Shown here in pieces: positions 11,525 to 23,743 of a stretch of 64,000 nucleotides of DNA (positions are counted from its first letter, which is position 1; every line of letters begins with the position of its first letter). Where the stretch lies: positions 1,020,770 to 1,084,769 of the forward strand of contig CAJSYZ010000010.1 of the NCBI GenBank assembly GCA_910574455.1, in the 5' to 3' direction. A model generated the notes under the pieces. The model worked only from the letters and a program-made list of their open reading frames with translations. It searched no databases and was not told the DNA's origin. Both the position numbers and the translations under genes were made by a program. This stretch comes from Trichaptum fuscoviolaceum. Lineage: Eukaryota; Basidiomycota; Agaricomycetes; Hymenochaetales; Trichaptaceae.

Positions 11525-13997
11525 GTTTTATTACTCCTATTGTTTGAATAAGAACTCTTCACTCTTGGGATACGAAGACGATTGCTTTCATGACGACAGT
11601 ATCCTACACTGCCTAACCCAAAGTACTCGCGATCAATCCAAGAGAAGTCAGGTGAGCATACATAGTTGTGTTGCAAGACGAGTTTTGTTAACATATTGTT
11701 GTTTCCTTACGCACCTTCCACATCACAGCAACATTAACAGCAGCGCCTGTATTAAAAGAGACAAGCTTTGGATCAAATTGTGTGTTTGCTGCTTCAACTC
11801 TAAGCCCGCTTATCTTGGTCAAAAATAACTCAACTTCGAAGTCGGACTAGTATTGTCGGCTTCTGAAGTTGGTGGCTGGGACAGTGGCTTGACTATGGAA
11901 TAGTCACTCGTGGCCTTGATGCCCCATATTGAAGAGTAAGAGCTTATCTACGCGGGATGATGAGTTCGGCAGTTTCACTAGGCTTTCATGCTTCAGGGAG
12001 CACCATGTTTAAGGTTCGTGAATGAGTAGCCTCCGTGAATTGACATTCGGATAATGACTTCCGGTCTACGCCAGCATCTGTCAGCCATCGCTGCTGTCTA
12101 TCGACTATCCGCGCGACAGACACTTTATACTCCATTTCCCGGCATTTGCTCTGTGACCAGACTTCGCACTGCGCCAGAATCAGACAACTGCAGACTACGT
12201 TCTGAATCTCATACTGCCCGTTTTAGCTTGGGTGTTAGCCACTCTCACGATCACACGAAGAAGATGCGGTGGTGGGTTTTGTTTTTTTGTCCCCGCAAAA
12301 AAAAAAAAAGTTCTCGCCATCGAAGGCAGGATGGGGAGGAAAAAACGCGCAAGCCTTGGGGGGATAACCGGCACCCAAGTTTAGACCCGTATGGGTCTTG
12401 CTGGTCGCGAAAACCTCCCGGTAGCGAGGATAGGACTCGCTCCGCCACCATCCAGAACACTAATTCTACCTAATTCTAAGCATGTTTCCCCGCCGCGGAG
12501 TCCGCTTCGCTCAGGAAGTTCGGCACTCTGCATCTCCACGAAGCCGGGCATGCAGACGCGGCTTGGGAGTACGGGGTGGCCATCGATCGGGTATGTTGCC
12601 CTGCTTGACGCAGGGAACCGACGGCCGTCTTCCGTCATGCGTTCCACTACAGAGGGCGGCATTGCCAGTGCTACCATGACGGCGTACAGACATGACGTGA
12701 AGTACCCAGGAGATAATGTAGGCCCTACGGGAGAGTACGAGCACAACGATGTCGGGAATCGGTGGGACTACTACCCGTAGGGCGTCTTCGGCGAAGGTGG
12801 ACGCTGCATATGTATGCTGGTGCTGAAGTCGGTGGATGGAAGTCGACGGTGGTAGAGGTAGAAGGTCAAGAGGAGTTGGAGTAACGACGCCCCGCGTCCG
12901 CCTCCTTTATACTTCTCTGAGTTTGCCCCGAACAAACAGATGTTTTGGGCTGGTTGTTTTGTTCTGGACGAGCCGCGATGTGCTCGAGAATCCCAGGTCG
13001 GTGGAACAAAGACAAATGCCGATGCCCGCCACCTCATTCAGCCACTCAATGCGCAACAGTCAAGGCTGAAATGCCTATGGTTATGAGCGGTTTCCCCATC
13101 TCCGCAAAGGCCAAAGCTTGGACGATGATTACCTCCGATGACCGGCGGGCTGGTGCACAAAATGATACCTCATTGAAGTTACAGAAGTCCCATGCCGCTA
13201 TGGTATATGTCGCTTTAAAATTGTACTTGAGTTTGAAACATTGTCCAATGATTCGACTCTAAGGATGTTCAAGTCGCTACCGGAGATTCTTGCCCTCAAG
13301 TTAACTGGACCTCTGACATTATAATGAATTCATGTCCAAGTCTTTGATATCCTCAAGTAAGCCGGGGACTCGAGCTTGCCGTAGCGGCGGCCCATTTTGC
13401 AAGACATTATGCATTCTTTATGTTCCTTTCCTCAACCAAAGCTCTTCTGGTGTGCGGCCCGCGAAAGCGCATGGCAGCAGAGAACCGGGTGATAAAGTAC
13501 GTACATACGTATACCCATCTACTTCTTTGTAGAGTCCTTCATCTTTATGGAACAAAAAGGACTTCGGTTTTAGGAGAGCGACCCAGGGCCTCCTCGGGAT
13601 ATGTAGCTCTTCAGACATATTTCGCAAGGTGTTGTTGTCGAGGGAAAGTTCGCCAAAGCCGGACGTGCGCTCTCGGAAGGGAAGTGTGCGACTGACAGGC
13701 ACGGAAACCGGGAGTCCGCCGTCGCATATGGGCAGTAAAGCCATCGATAGCGCCAGATGATTCTACAATCTTCCACTCGCTTTTGCTTTCACTGTTCCGA
13801 AGAATTCCCGAGTGAGATCATTAGTTGCAACGACCCCGCGCCGGATAGCAAAGGTGACTGTATGCGCATGTGTTGTGTGCTCCAGATAGGCTTTAAATAA
13901 GACGCGGCGGAGCGCTGTGCCGTGCTCGCTCTCTTGATCTCCCCTCCAAACTCATCTCTACGACTTAACACCTCGACCACCTTTGAAGAAGAAAAAA
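11525..13997. other. Gene-poor 2.5-kb stretch
   Basis: No gene can be supported. 12,391-12,780 (+) and 12,381-12,746 (-) are overlapping open frames of about 120-130 codons without domain signatures. A TATAAAG-type motif on the minus strand at about 12,905-12,911 lies 100 bp upstream of an ATG at 12,808 that stops after 12 codons. A minus-strand frame at 13,418-13,744 (108 codons) is also unrecognised. A run of 13 A at about 12,297-12,309 is preceded by T-rich sequence. These may be remnants of lost genes or chance frames. Confidence 0.45.
13892..13900 (+). promoter_or_regulatory. TATA-like element of the aldo-keto reductase
   Basis: TTTAAATAA lies about 100 bp upstream of the aldo-keto reductase ATG (13,998), followed by a CT-rich leader. 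The position fits a core promoter in a fungal gene with a short 5' UTR. No experimental support. Confidence 0.3.
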
Positions 13998-15078
13998 ATG
14001 GTTGCATCCAAGTCTGTGAAACTGAACACCGGCGCAGTGATGCCCACCGTCGGCCTCGGCACCTGGAAATCCAAGCCGGGCGAAGTTGAGCACGCCGTTG
14101 AGTGGGCACTGAAGCACGGGTACAGGCATATCGACACTGCTGCTGCATACGGTATGCTACCAGCTACCTCATAAGTAAACATGTACTGACGCAGAAGTTC
14201 TGTATAGGCAACGAAGCGGAGGTCGGGAAAGGACTGAAGGCGTCTGGCGTGCCACGGGAAGAAATCTTCCTCACCACCAAGCTCAACAATAACGACCACA
14301 AGGACCCAGAGGCAGCCTTGCTAACATCCTTGAAGAAGCTCGACACTCCTTACCTTGATCTCTGTAAGTAGTTCTCACTCGACCTTTCCCCGTAAGTATC
14401 ATTTGCTTAAGTATATGCGCTATCTGCAAAGGGCTCATGCACTGGCCGGCACCGATGACGCCCGACTTGTCGGGGGCCGATAAGACTCATGATTGGCTGA
14501 CGACGTGGAAGAGTATGGAGGCGGTATACGAGAAATACCCTGAGAAGGTGAAGGCTATTGGTACGTCCCATCAGTCTTCTTACTTCTGTATCATAATTAC
14601 TGATCTTCCTTACTTCTCACCGCTTTTAGGTGTGTCCAACTTCTCCATCGACTACCTCGAGCGCCTCCTCCCAGAAGCCAAAATCGTCCCGGCGGTGAAC
14701 CAAATCGAACTGCACCCTTCCTGCCCTCAGCACGACCTCGTCGAATACTGCATCTCCAAGGGAATCGTGCTCACCGCTTACTCTCCTCTCGGCTCCGACA
14801 ATTCACCCTTGCTCTCCAACCCCGTCGTGAAGAAGATCGCAGACGCACACGGCGTTGCTCCTGCGAACATCCTGATCTCACTCCAGGCGAACCGGCCAAA
14901 TGTTACTGTGTTGCCGAAGAGTGTGACCAAATCTCGCGTTGAGGCGAACTTCACAATTGTGGACTTGAGCGATGCGGAGATTGATGAGCTGCATAAGATT
15001 GACAACACACACCACTTCCGCGCATGCAACCCCGAATGGACGGGCTGGGGCCACCTCGGATTCCCTGATCGCAAGTAA
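13998..15078 (+). CDS. Aldo-keto reductase, NADPH-dependent, 295 aa
   Basis: Four exons (13998-14151, 14208-14363, 14432-14560, 14630-15078) give 295 codons plus stop. The full AKR pattern is present: [17 protein letters not shown] at the N-terminus, the catalytic tetrad as Asp ([11 protein letters not shown]), Tyr in the same block, Lys ([10 protein letters not shown]) and His (LMHWPAP), then [17 protein letters not shown] and [15 protein letters not shown]. The TIM-barrel enzyme reduces aldehydes and ketones, possibly a glycerol- or xylose-type substrate; the exact substrate cannot be read. A leader ending in GAAGAAAAAAATG gives an adenine-rich start context. It stands alone between gene-poor stretches. 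Confidence 0.93.
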
Positions 15079-16390
15079 GCGCTCGGACCTGGACAGTTTT
15101 ATGCTGTCTAATCTGGAGATAGGAATAGGAAGAAGAGATCATCGCTGTAATGTTTTATTGTCTGTATTATGCATAGAGGAATTCATGTAGAGGCAAAGAC
15201 AAACAAAACGTGTATGTTTTACAAGAGTGCTGCTCTCAAAGTTGAGGACTTGAAAAAGTAGGCAGGAGAGATCATCTATATTAAGCTTGCCATATCTAAT
15301 TACAAGTTTAAATACAAAATGGGTTAGGGTTAGAGCCCTAAAGAAGCAAAAAGAGAGAGCCCACCCAGCCCGAGGGACGAAATGGGACAGGAAAATATTT
15401 AGACAGTGCATGAGGCACTAGACCCCATACAAGCCATAGACATCCTCTGAGGACAAGGTCGCCGTGCTATGAAGGATCTCCATGGCCAACACTCCCAAGA
15501 CATGAAGGGGAATGCTCCGTCAAGGTAAGTATGAGGATTTTAATTGGGCCTGACCGGCCTTTTATAGGGAGATATGGCGCACGGACCAAGCGCGAAATTA
15601 CCGGTTTTGGCTGGAGCACTCAGCCTGAGGCTATCAACCCTTCCTTCCATATCTCTCAACTCTTGGTACCCGAAAGTGCATTTCTGATCCAGCAATGAAA
15701 ACTCAGCCTCGAAATGTAATTGCATACAACCATATTAAACTATGCTACGCGATAACAGCCACCAGTATGCGAGTCATGAGTGTATTAGCATGCTAGACTC
15801 AGAGGTGACAAGCATACAGCACATCCTGTCTGGTGCAAAATTTGCTTTCAACAGCCATCTGACTGAACTGCCCTGCATCTGTCTTGTTGGAGTAGGAGTT
15901 TCTCCACTCGAGAAAGTGGATAGTGATTGTTAGCAACTCAACACATTTCCGAGTCTTTGGTAACCAAATTTTCTAGAGGAAATTGATCATAAACAATATC
16001 CTAATATGCGGAACTGAAGAGCTATTTTGTACTCAAGCATGGATTCTTACATTCCACTTGACAGTATTATACACGAAGAGTATCCGCATTATGATAATGT
16101 GGATTTGGCTTGAGAGAGCAAGCCTTCGAGGCTGAGAAATTCTTCAGAGAATTTAGCATAATGATATCTGGAATTTGCATTGCAGGCTGAAGCCTATTCA
16201 TAGAATCGTTATCTTCATGCATCTCTATATCTTAATATCCCCATTAGTGTCATTTCTCCCAAATTTCTTTACTACCAAAGATGGCGGCGAGTCCTTCTGA
16301 AGGAGAACATTGTATGAAGGAGAACATTGTCGACGACAATTTCAAAGCAGCAAAGTTGCTTATATTATTAAACTAATAAAAATTTAGTAG
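15079..16390. other. AT-rich intergenic stretch
   Basis: No gene supported. It contains two tandem telomere-like units (GGGTTAGGGTTAG, 15,321-15,333), probably coincidental, and a 15-bp direct repeat (GAAGGAGAACATTGT) occurring twice at about 16,299-16,330. The rest is AT-rich with many stops in all frames. Confidence 0.5.
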
Positions 16391-16477
16391 TCGGATATGG
16401 TGTAACGGCTAACATTATCGCCTCTCACTTCAGTTGCATGATCGCGATAGCTCGGGGTTCGATTCCCCGTATCCGAA
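16391..16477 (+). tRNA. tRNA-Glu (anticodon CTC) with a short intron
   Basis: The acceptor arms TCGGATA and TATCCGA pair perfectly and the discriminator base is A at 16,477. A D-arm with GGTGTAACGGCT and a T-arm with GGGGTTCGATTCCCC form the A and B boxes. The anticodon stem is ATCGC/GCGAT with the loop CT-CTC-A-C; a 15-nt intron interrupts it after position 37, the standard eukaryotic site. The anticodon CTC reads GAG, glutamate. A run of seven T at 16,497-16,503 provides the Pol III terminator. The short ORF through this region is spurious. Confidence 0.9.
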
Positions 16478-16496
16478 TAATAAGTCCCAAGCACAG

Positions 16497-16503
16497 TTTT
16501 TTT
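16497..16503 (+). terminator. Pol III terminator of tRNA-Glu
   Basis: Seven consecutive T residues begin 19 nt after the tRNA 3' end, the normal RNA polymerase III stop signal. Confidence 0.75.
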
Positions 16504-16710
16504 GCTTCCTCTCTCTCCTTTTTCTTCATCTCCTCTCCACTGGCATTGAAGTTTTCTTTGAGACTCTTTTTCGAAGAGGAGAACAGCATTAGAATTGACA
16601 GCAATCAGTTATTGGGCTTCGGAATTTTTTGTCAAACAAGGCACTATTTATGCCGCACAATATCCATTTCATGCTTCTCCATCACAGCCAGCATCCCGAA
16701 TCATCTATGA

Positions 16711-18235
16711 TTACAAAACAAGTGGTGTACCGCTCAGTTCAGGGTAGCCTGCTAGAATAGTACCCTGTTGCCCAAGCTCTTCCGCCTTCGCCATGTATTT
16801 CTGCAGGACACCTAAAAAGCTGTTGATCTCATCCTGATTCGCCGTGCTAAAAGGTTTTGTTCCGCTTCCAATCTGACGCATCTGCGTCCCGGAGATTGCA
16901 ACGGCCAGCCCGAAGTCATCCGGATCGAGCAGAGGCCTCCTTGCACTTGAAACCTCTCCAGAGATCAGCTTGGCTGCTAAATTCGGCTCTTCTGTAATGG
17001 GGCGACCAAGTCCAATGCCATCTGTATCCGCAGACTGGATCGCATTAACCATAGCTGCGGCAGTCCTGAATCCTCCGGTGACAAATACTTTGGTCACCTT
17101 TAGAGCTGAGCGAATGATACTCGAGAAATCGGTGAAGAACGCTACGTTTTGGGCCGGGAGTCAGCGGAATACTGAAAAGAAAGTAGAAATTAAATGAGGT
17201 ACCTTCACGCTTCTTCGTCGATTCTCTCTTTTCTGTCAGGACTTTCCAATTCTCGTACGTGCCTCCACTGAGCTCTACAAGTTCCACGCCGAGCGCCTCC
17301 AAGAAGGCACAGACCTCTGCGCATTCTTCCGGTTGGAAGCCGCCCTCCTGAAACTCGACAGAGTTGATCTTGATTGCAATGGAGAACTTAGTGTCTGGGA
17401 CTCGTCGTCTGATCTCTTCGATAATCTCATAAACAATTCTTGCCCTGTTACGTAGCGGACCTCCATATTCGTCGGTCCGCTTATTCGTAGTGCTCGAAAG
17501 GAACTGTGCCAGAAGATACCCGTGCGCACAATGTACCTGCACACCGTCGAATCCAGTTCGGTACGAGAACTCTGCTGCATACGCAAACTAATTTGTTTCC
17601 ATCAGCGTGAGTCATCAGTTAATTGAGAGAATATGAACCTGATCCACAATCTCTTTTATGCCATCCTTGGTAAGTGATGTGGGCTTGGCGAATGTCATTC
17701 CATAACGCGGATCAAGCTGAATATCACTCGCAGACACGGGGTTTGGGGACATATAGGACGGACTTTGTCGGCCAGCATGGTTAATTTGCACATACGCCAG
17801 CGCACCATGCGCTTTGGCAGCCGCAGACAGTCTCTTGAAAGCGGCAATACGCTCTGGGGTCTCGAAAGGCTTGTACATGATCATATTTCCCGCAGCCTCT
17901 GAATGATAAGGTGTTACCAGCACATTTCCGGCTAGGGGATAATAAAGTTAAATGTCAAATAGGTGTAAAGATCGGTAGTTTGGAGTGAAACACATACTAG
18001 CAATTATACCGAAGCCACTGTTGCCCCACACCTCGTAGAGGTGAACAAGCTCATCGGTAGGAATCCCACGTCTCTCTATATCCTGCTGGTCCCAAGTCGC
18101 CATACGCTCCGTCAGCGCAGCCTTTAGTATACGATTCTTCGCAGTGAGCTTTGAGATAGGTAGTTCTAGACTTTGGCCCAGAATGCCCTGATCGACGGTC
18201 TCCGAAGGATACCGCTCTTCTATATTAGCAGCCAT
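16711..18235 (-). CDS. NADH:flavin oxidoreductase, old-yellow-enzyme family, 448 aa
   Basis: Exons 18235-17998, 17931-17639, 17587-17203 and 17141-16711 join to 448 codons plus stop; I start at the first true ATG (MAANIEE). Family features: LTAKNRILKAALTERMA near the N-terminus, GNVLVTPYHSEAAGN, the active-site stretch VQVHCAHGYLLAQFLS with the HxxH pair, the NKRTDEYGG loop, SIAIKINSVEFQEGG, and the C-terminal FMN phosphate site (KVFVTGGFRT, then DGIGLGRPITEEPNLA). The enzyme is an FMN TIM barrel that reduces activated C=C bonds using NAD(P)H, of the bacterial-type/2-enoate-reductase branch rather than yeast OYE2. The physiological substrate is unknown. It lies close to the tRNA on the opposite strand. 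Confidence 0.9.
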
Positions 18236-19353
18236 TACGTCTATGATCAAATGGAATGGGCGGAGATCAGTGAGAGGAGTGCCACTATTATGGTGCCTAA
18301 GATGAAAGCAAGGATGTGCTGCATCTTATAACTTGGAAGATCAAGTTGTATAGCACACAGCGTAAGCCAGCATTTTGGATCGGAAGTAAAAGGCATCGTC
18401 TACCTCAGGTCCATCCGTGTCTCCGCTCAGTGATTAGATGCTATTCAACCGCACCGTGGATAAAGAGTTGCTGGTCGTAATTGAGTAGAAGCAGATATGC
18501 AAAAATTGCCTCATTCGCAGACATAGCTCAGTTCACAGCGAGCACAAACTGATGGCGAGATTGGAGAATCAAGATATCAAGACGAGTCAGAGATGTGCTA
18601 AAGACGTTTCAAGGAGGCGTAGTTCTATAGCAGTTGCAGTGTCAGTAAAGGTGGGCCGCCACTATCAACTTCTTGAAATTGAAAATTATCAGTCTTATGT
18701 ATAGTACCCAAATCCTCCCACGGTTCGGAAGAGGCCGAGGTCTCAGGGTCCAAGAGATCATCCGAGTCTCCCCCGGGTAGGGAATATTTAGTACCGGGGG
18801 GATCATCACTGAACGTCATGTCTACGCCTCAGGAGCGAGGAAATAAGGTTGCTTAAATGCAGGACTACATACTAAGGCTCGGGAACGAAATGGAGATCCT
18901 GACTATATCCAGGCATTGCTTGGACAATCGGCATAGGTCATTTAGTGATTACAGTTCATGGTCGTACACCATGGTGTTATCGGATTCTTGAAATTCTGGA
19001 AAGAACTACTAGCTTCGAGTCCAGTTACGAGGATGTCACCAAGATAATCACCAAACAATACATACTACAGAAAATACTAAACGTAAGGGGCAGATTGTTA
19101 CGCAAGAATCGAGTTGATTCAGTTCGCGAGTTTCAACGCAGTAGTCCGCCAGCGATTGCCCTAATGCGATCCCCAACATTAAATAGCTATAAGATAAGCC
19201 ACACAAATACGTTGACGAATAAGAATAACACAGGCATTAACAATCTATTTTCGGTAGTGAACTTGAAGGCGTTGAGTAGACGTCCCTGGTCATAGGAGAA
19301 CACAAACAAATCTACGGACCTAAATGTCAGCTGACATTGCTCCTAAATTGTAC
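18236..19353. other. Intergenic stretch between the flavin oxidoreductase and SMC6
   Basis: Nothing firmly coding. A 64-codon ATG frame on the minus strand (18,625-18,819; MTFSDDPPGTKYSLPGGDSD...) is acidic and could be a small gene or an exon, but no splice partner is evident. The rest is stop-rich. Confidence 0.45.
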
Positions 19354-22300
19354 TCAGAACGGGAGCGTTCTCTGACTGCGTTCGGGATCGCGCATGCGAT
19401 GCACACGAACAGAGGGATTGAGCTGAACAGCACTCATATCCTGCGGTGTAATGAGAATATATTGTGCATTGGTAGAGTTGGCGAAGTCAATCTGCGAAGG
19501 TTTATGACATGACTGAAATACATAGAGGACCTAACAATAGTCACATACCATCATTTCCATGCTGGTACGGCGATTGGCCGCGTCCATAAAAACGTCGAAT
19601 TCGTCTATGAAAGAAATCTGAGCTCACGGTATTTCAAAAGTTTATCTGGAACACACCGAGGCATCTGATCGGACATTGGATCACTTCCCAAAGGGCGAGT
19701 AGAAGACTGAGAGTAGTAAATGATTTCTCGCCGCCGCTGAGGGACTTCGTATCTACTTTAGATTTCTTTACATCTGGGCGATGCTTTAGTTCCTTCTGGT
19801 CTCGCGTCCGCACTACAAGTTCCAGCATTTGATCCATGTGATGGAAGAGTGCTTTCCCAACGTACTCCCGCTTCTCCAGATTGCGGCCAAACAGCATCTT
19901 CGTTTTGAGAGCAAAATACATGCGAAAATCATACCAACGAGTTGAGCGCACAATAAGCGACTCATCTAACAACTACTTCAAGCATTAGATTTAGCTTAAT
20001 GAACTTAGGGCAACATGCACTCACCTTATTGAAAATTCTTGCTTCGCGGATTTCCTTCCGCGCGACATCTAGATTTCGACGTGCCACTAACATAGCATGC
20101 TTGATCTCTTCTGCTGAGGCGCCTTCGCTTTAATACACCATTTAGAAAGAGCCTGCATAGGGACAGGCCATCATGTTCACCTTTGCTCCTGCCTCTTAAG
20201 AGCTTCCTCGTTAGACTCGATAAGACGCCGTACTTCATCGGTTTCCCGAGGCTCGGCCACCCTGTTCCCGTTACAGAGTTCTTCCGCCTTTTTTATCAAC
20301 TCCTAGATGTTCAAGGAGCAATCAAACACTTAACATAAATATGAAAGTACTGCTATATACCTCATATTCTTCCTGTATGTTCGATATAACTTCCTCGAGC
20401 GCCGAAGTCTTACCTTGCTCAATACGTAATTTACTTTTCCAGTGTTCCAATTTATGCGAGGCCTCGACATGTTCCACGGTAGTTTCATTAATTTGACCCT
20501 GTAGAATAATAGTAAGATATGACTAACGGTGAAGTGTACGAACTCACTTGCAAAGAGACTTTCTCACTCTCAAGACTATCCAGTTGATTGAAAAGGACTT
20601 CTAACATATTCTTCAACGGCTGTCTCCGATTTTCCAGAACTGTCATTTGCTCCATAGCGTGCGTAAACTGAACGTTGATACTTTCGTTCGAATTCTCCAG
20701 GTCCTTTAGAAAGCCAGTGAGCAAGCCAACGATGCCCTAGTGAGAAGGTATCGTACCTGTTTTGCACCTTGCAAAGCAGCAATATCGACAGGAACGTCCT
20801 CATTGTCCTGCTCTATTATGACTGCTTGTTGACGTTTCAACTCATGCAATCTGTCATGAACGGGCCTAATTTGGGGCTAGAAAATGGACCTTTAGTGTGG
20901 ACAACCAATATAGGATCGAACAATGATTCGTACATTGAGCCTCCTTAGCTCTATGTCGCATTCATTCAGCTTTATTGTCATTTCGTCTATGGTTTTCGAG
21001 ACCTCTTCCAACTTCTCAGTCGCCTTCTGGCCATTTTCTTTCCAAATCCTACGAGGTGATTAGTCCATACAATTCAGTTGGAAAGAAAAAGTCGTACTTT
21101 CTCTCATTCTGAAGATTGTTGTCCATGAAAAGCTGCATTCGAGGGTCATTTCGGGATAGTCTTGCCATTGGACTAGAAGAAGCACCACCATCACTAGCAA
21201 AAATATAAAGACTCATGTAAAAGTATACTTCGCCATGAGATAAAACTTACTTATAGACGATGACCCGATATTGATCTACGCCAGTCCAAGCCGTCCCGCC
21301 TCCGGAAATAGCCCGCGCAGCCTGTTCGCCGTCTACACGGCGAGGAGCCAAGAGAACCCTCTCTATACGAGATTGAGTGATGAAAATACGTTTAACGTAC
21401 TCATCAGTGAACTACATAACCATTAACTTATGTTCTTGTGAAATAAAGAGACTTAAAACATACAGTAACAGCCCTCAAAACTGTGAGGACGTTCGAAGGA
21501 GGTTCACCACTGCTATAGTCAAACATATCAACCTCTGCAACGACGACCTGTACATCTGAGCTGAATTTGAAACAGGTGAGTCTGAATTTGAAGGAACAAA
21601 CTAGATGAGCTCACTTATTCGATTCTGATAGAATATTCTTCAGTTGATCCTTATCCTGATGATTAGTGATAGCAAATGCTCTGGCTAGGGCACCCAATTG
21701 AATTCGCATGACTTGGGCCCATTGCTGATCTTGCAAATTGACGAAATAGCCAAGAGGGCCGATAGGAACACGACCATGCCACCGGCATTCTTTGACTCGG
21801 CGGTGCACATTCTCCAAGTTCTTTCCAAACGCATTCAGACGGTTTCCTGCTTGCTCGTCGATTCGAAGCAGTTGCTCGTAACATTCCCTCGCATCTTGCT
21901 CGTGCTTTCCCTTTTCTGACGTTAATTCGCTCAGTTGTCGATTGAGATCAGCAAGTTGGTCTCTCTTGGAGGTCTGATCTCCAGTAACCTTTTCAAGTAG
22001 TTCGTTTTGTTCATCTATGCTTTTCGCAAGTTCTTCGATTTTTAGATGACGCTGCTCGCGCTCCGCCTGTTTGTCGGCTTGCATCTTCGCGGCTTCCTCT
22101 GCGATCTGGACGGTTAAAAGTTGGATTTCCCCCGTGTTCGACTGTAAATCATCGTTCATAGTCTTCATGCTGTCCTATTGTGGTGAACATGTCAAGTCAG
22201 CGTTCTCCAAGAGACGTGAGAAAGACTGACTTGAAATTCTCGAAGACGGGTATTGTTTTCTTCAAGCTCGCTCTGTGCTTTATCTCTTGCCTCATTCAGC

Positions 22301-23743
22301 GCTTCCGAACTCGGCAAAGCAGCAAGCTCAGCCTCTAGATTGGCAATTCGTAGGCTGACCACGTCGAGATTCGCCTGTCTGGAGTTTCAATAAGTTCCTC
22401 CTTTCACATGTAACGTAACTTACCTGGGCGTCGTCTACGTTCTTCTGTATTTTCGTCCTTCTGTGATTTACTGTTGCTACCTCCTCAAGTTTCGCTTCCA
22501 GCTCCTACGACACATCAAACAAGGTAGGCTAAGCTTGTATCATAGACAACTCACTTCTTTCTTTCCTTTTACATGACTCCAAGCTAACTCCTGCTTCAGT
22601 TCACCAACGGTTATCCTCATTTGTGTCATTTTCTTGGCGACCTCGTTCCGCTTAGTAGCTTTCTGCTCTTCTTCTTCTAGGACTGGGATAACCTGGGACT
22701 TCTTCTCTATGATGTTGGACGTTTTTATGACGTGTTGCCAACAGACTTCATAATCTTCGATGAGCTGCTTCAGCTGAGTTCCCCTCAGGAAGAACTTATA
22801 GTTTCTTAGATAGGTGCAGACCATCATCACAAATGTGGGAGCTTACCAAATATCTATCCTCCGCATCTGATTTGCTAAAGAATTGGCGAGCAGAGTCTTT
22901 GGAATATATGTTAGTTTCACGTCGCTCAAATGCTATAGGCATTGATATGCATACCCTGAGTTAAGACACTCAAAGGATTGTCGATTTGTATGCTAAAATG
23001 CTTGCAGATGGCAGAAAGCTCTTCCTTCTTGCTACTTACGACCCGCCCTTCCTTGTTTTTAATCTTATACCAGCTGCTACCATCTTTTGATAACCTTCTC
23101 GTAATGGCGATAGCGTCACCATACAAATCGTGCTTGAATGCTTCGTCACCTTCGTTTTTAAGTACGATGGTTACTTCGGCTTGACTATTATCTATATTAG
23201 AGTGAAAAGAATGGGTACGAGCTATCTGAGCGCACCTCTGTCCTTCACGAATGAAAGATTTTAGGCTAGTGCCTCGGCCTGTCACAATTGACTTTCCTCC
23301 CAACGCTATGGTAATCGCGGAAAGCACCGCACTCTTCCCGCCTGTGTAGACGGAATGCGTTAATCGAAGAAAAGGAGTTTGATATATAAGGCAAACGTAC
23401 TTCCGTTATGACCGATAATGAAGTTAACCTGAGGTCCAAATGTAAAGGAGAGTCGAGGATGGCACATAAACTGGTGCATCTCTAAAGACTGGATAATGCC
23501 GCATTCAGAAGCCCGCTGATAAACCGATGCATTAGAAGGACAATACGAAACGTAATGTATACAGTAGTTGCTTACTCCTTGGTGAGCCTCCCTCGCCTTG
23601 ATTTCGGCTTCGGCCTTCGAAACATTTTTCGCTTCGAACTCCTTTTCCTTCGCCAACATGTCCTCCTCGATTCGCCGGCGTTTAGAAACAGAGTCAGACG
23701 CATCGGAGTCGCTTTCTGAAGGAGATGTTTTGCGCTTCACCAT
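19354..23743 (-). CDS. SMC6: SMC6, ATPase arm of the SMC5/6 complex
   Basis: Many-exon gene (roughly fifteen or more short introns) from the ATG at 23,743 (MVKRKTSPSESDSDAS) to the stop at 19,354-19,356. In order: an acidic/basic nuclear N-terminus with KRRRIEED; GIIQSLEMHQFMCHPRLSF; Walker A GHNGSGKSAVLSAITIALGG, split by an intron between GHNG and GKS; long coiled coils; the hinge near 21,200-21,600 (QSRIERVLLAPRR, GGTAWTGVDQYR); the ABC signature TKSLSGGEKSFTTLSLLLAL; and Walker B/D-loop CLDEFDVFMDAANRR. The C-terminus IDFANSTNAQYILITPQD is typical of SMC6. The complex acts in recombinational repair and resolution of replication intermediates. Exon edges were checked only around the key motifs. 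Confidence 0.92.

Noticed and set aside
12391..12780. Plus-strand frame ending GNRWDYYP
   Set aside because: Overlaps equally long minus-strand frames in GC-rich DNA, no domain or splice context; not called.
15321..15333. Telomere-like TTAGGG repeat
   Set aside because: Only two units in an internal, non-coding AT-rich context; chance is sufficient.
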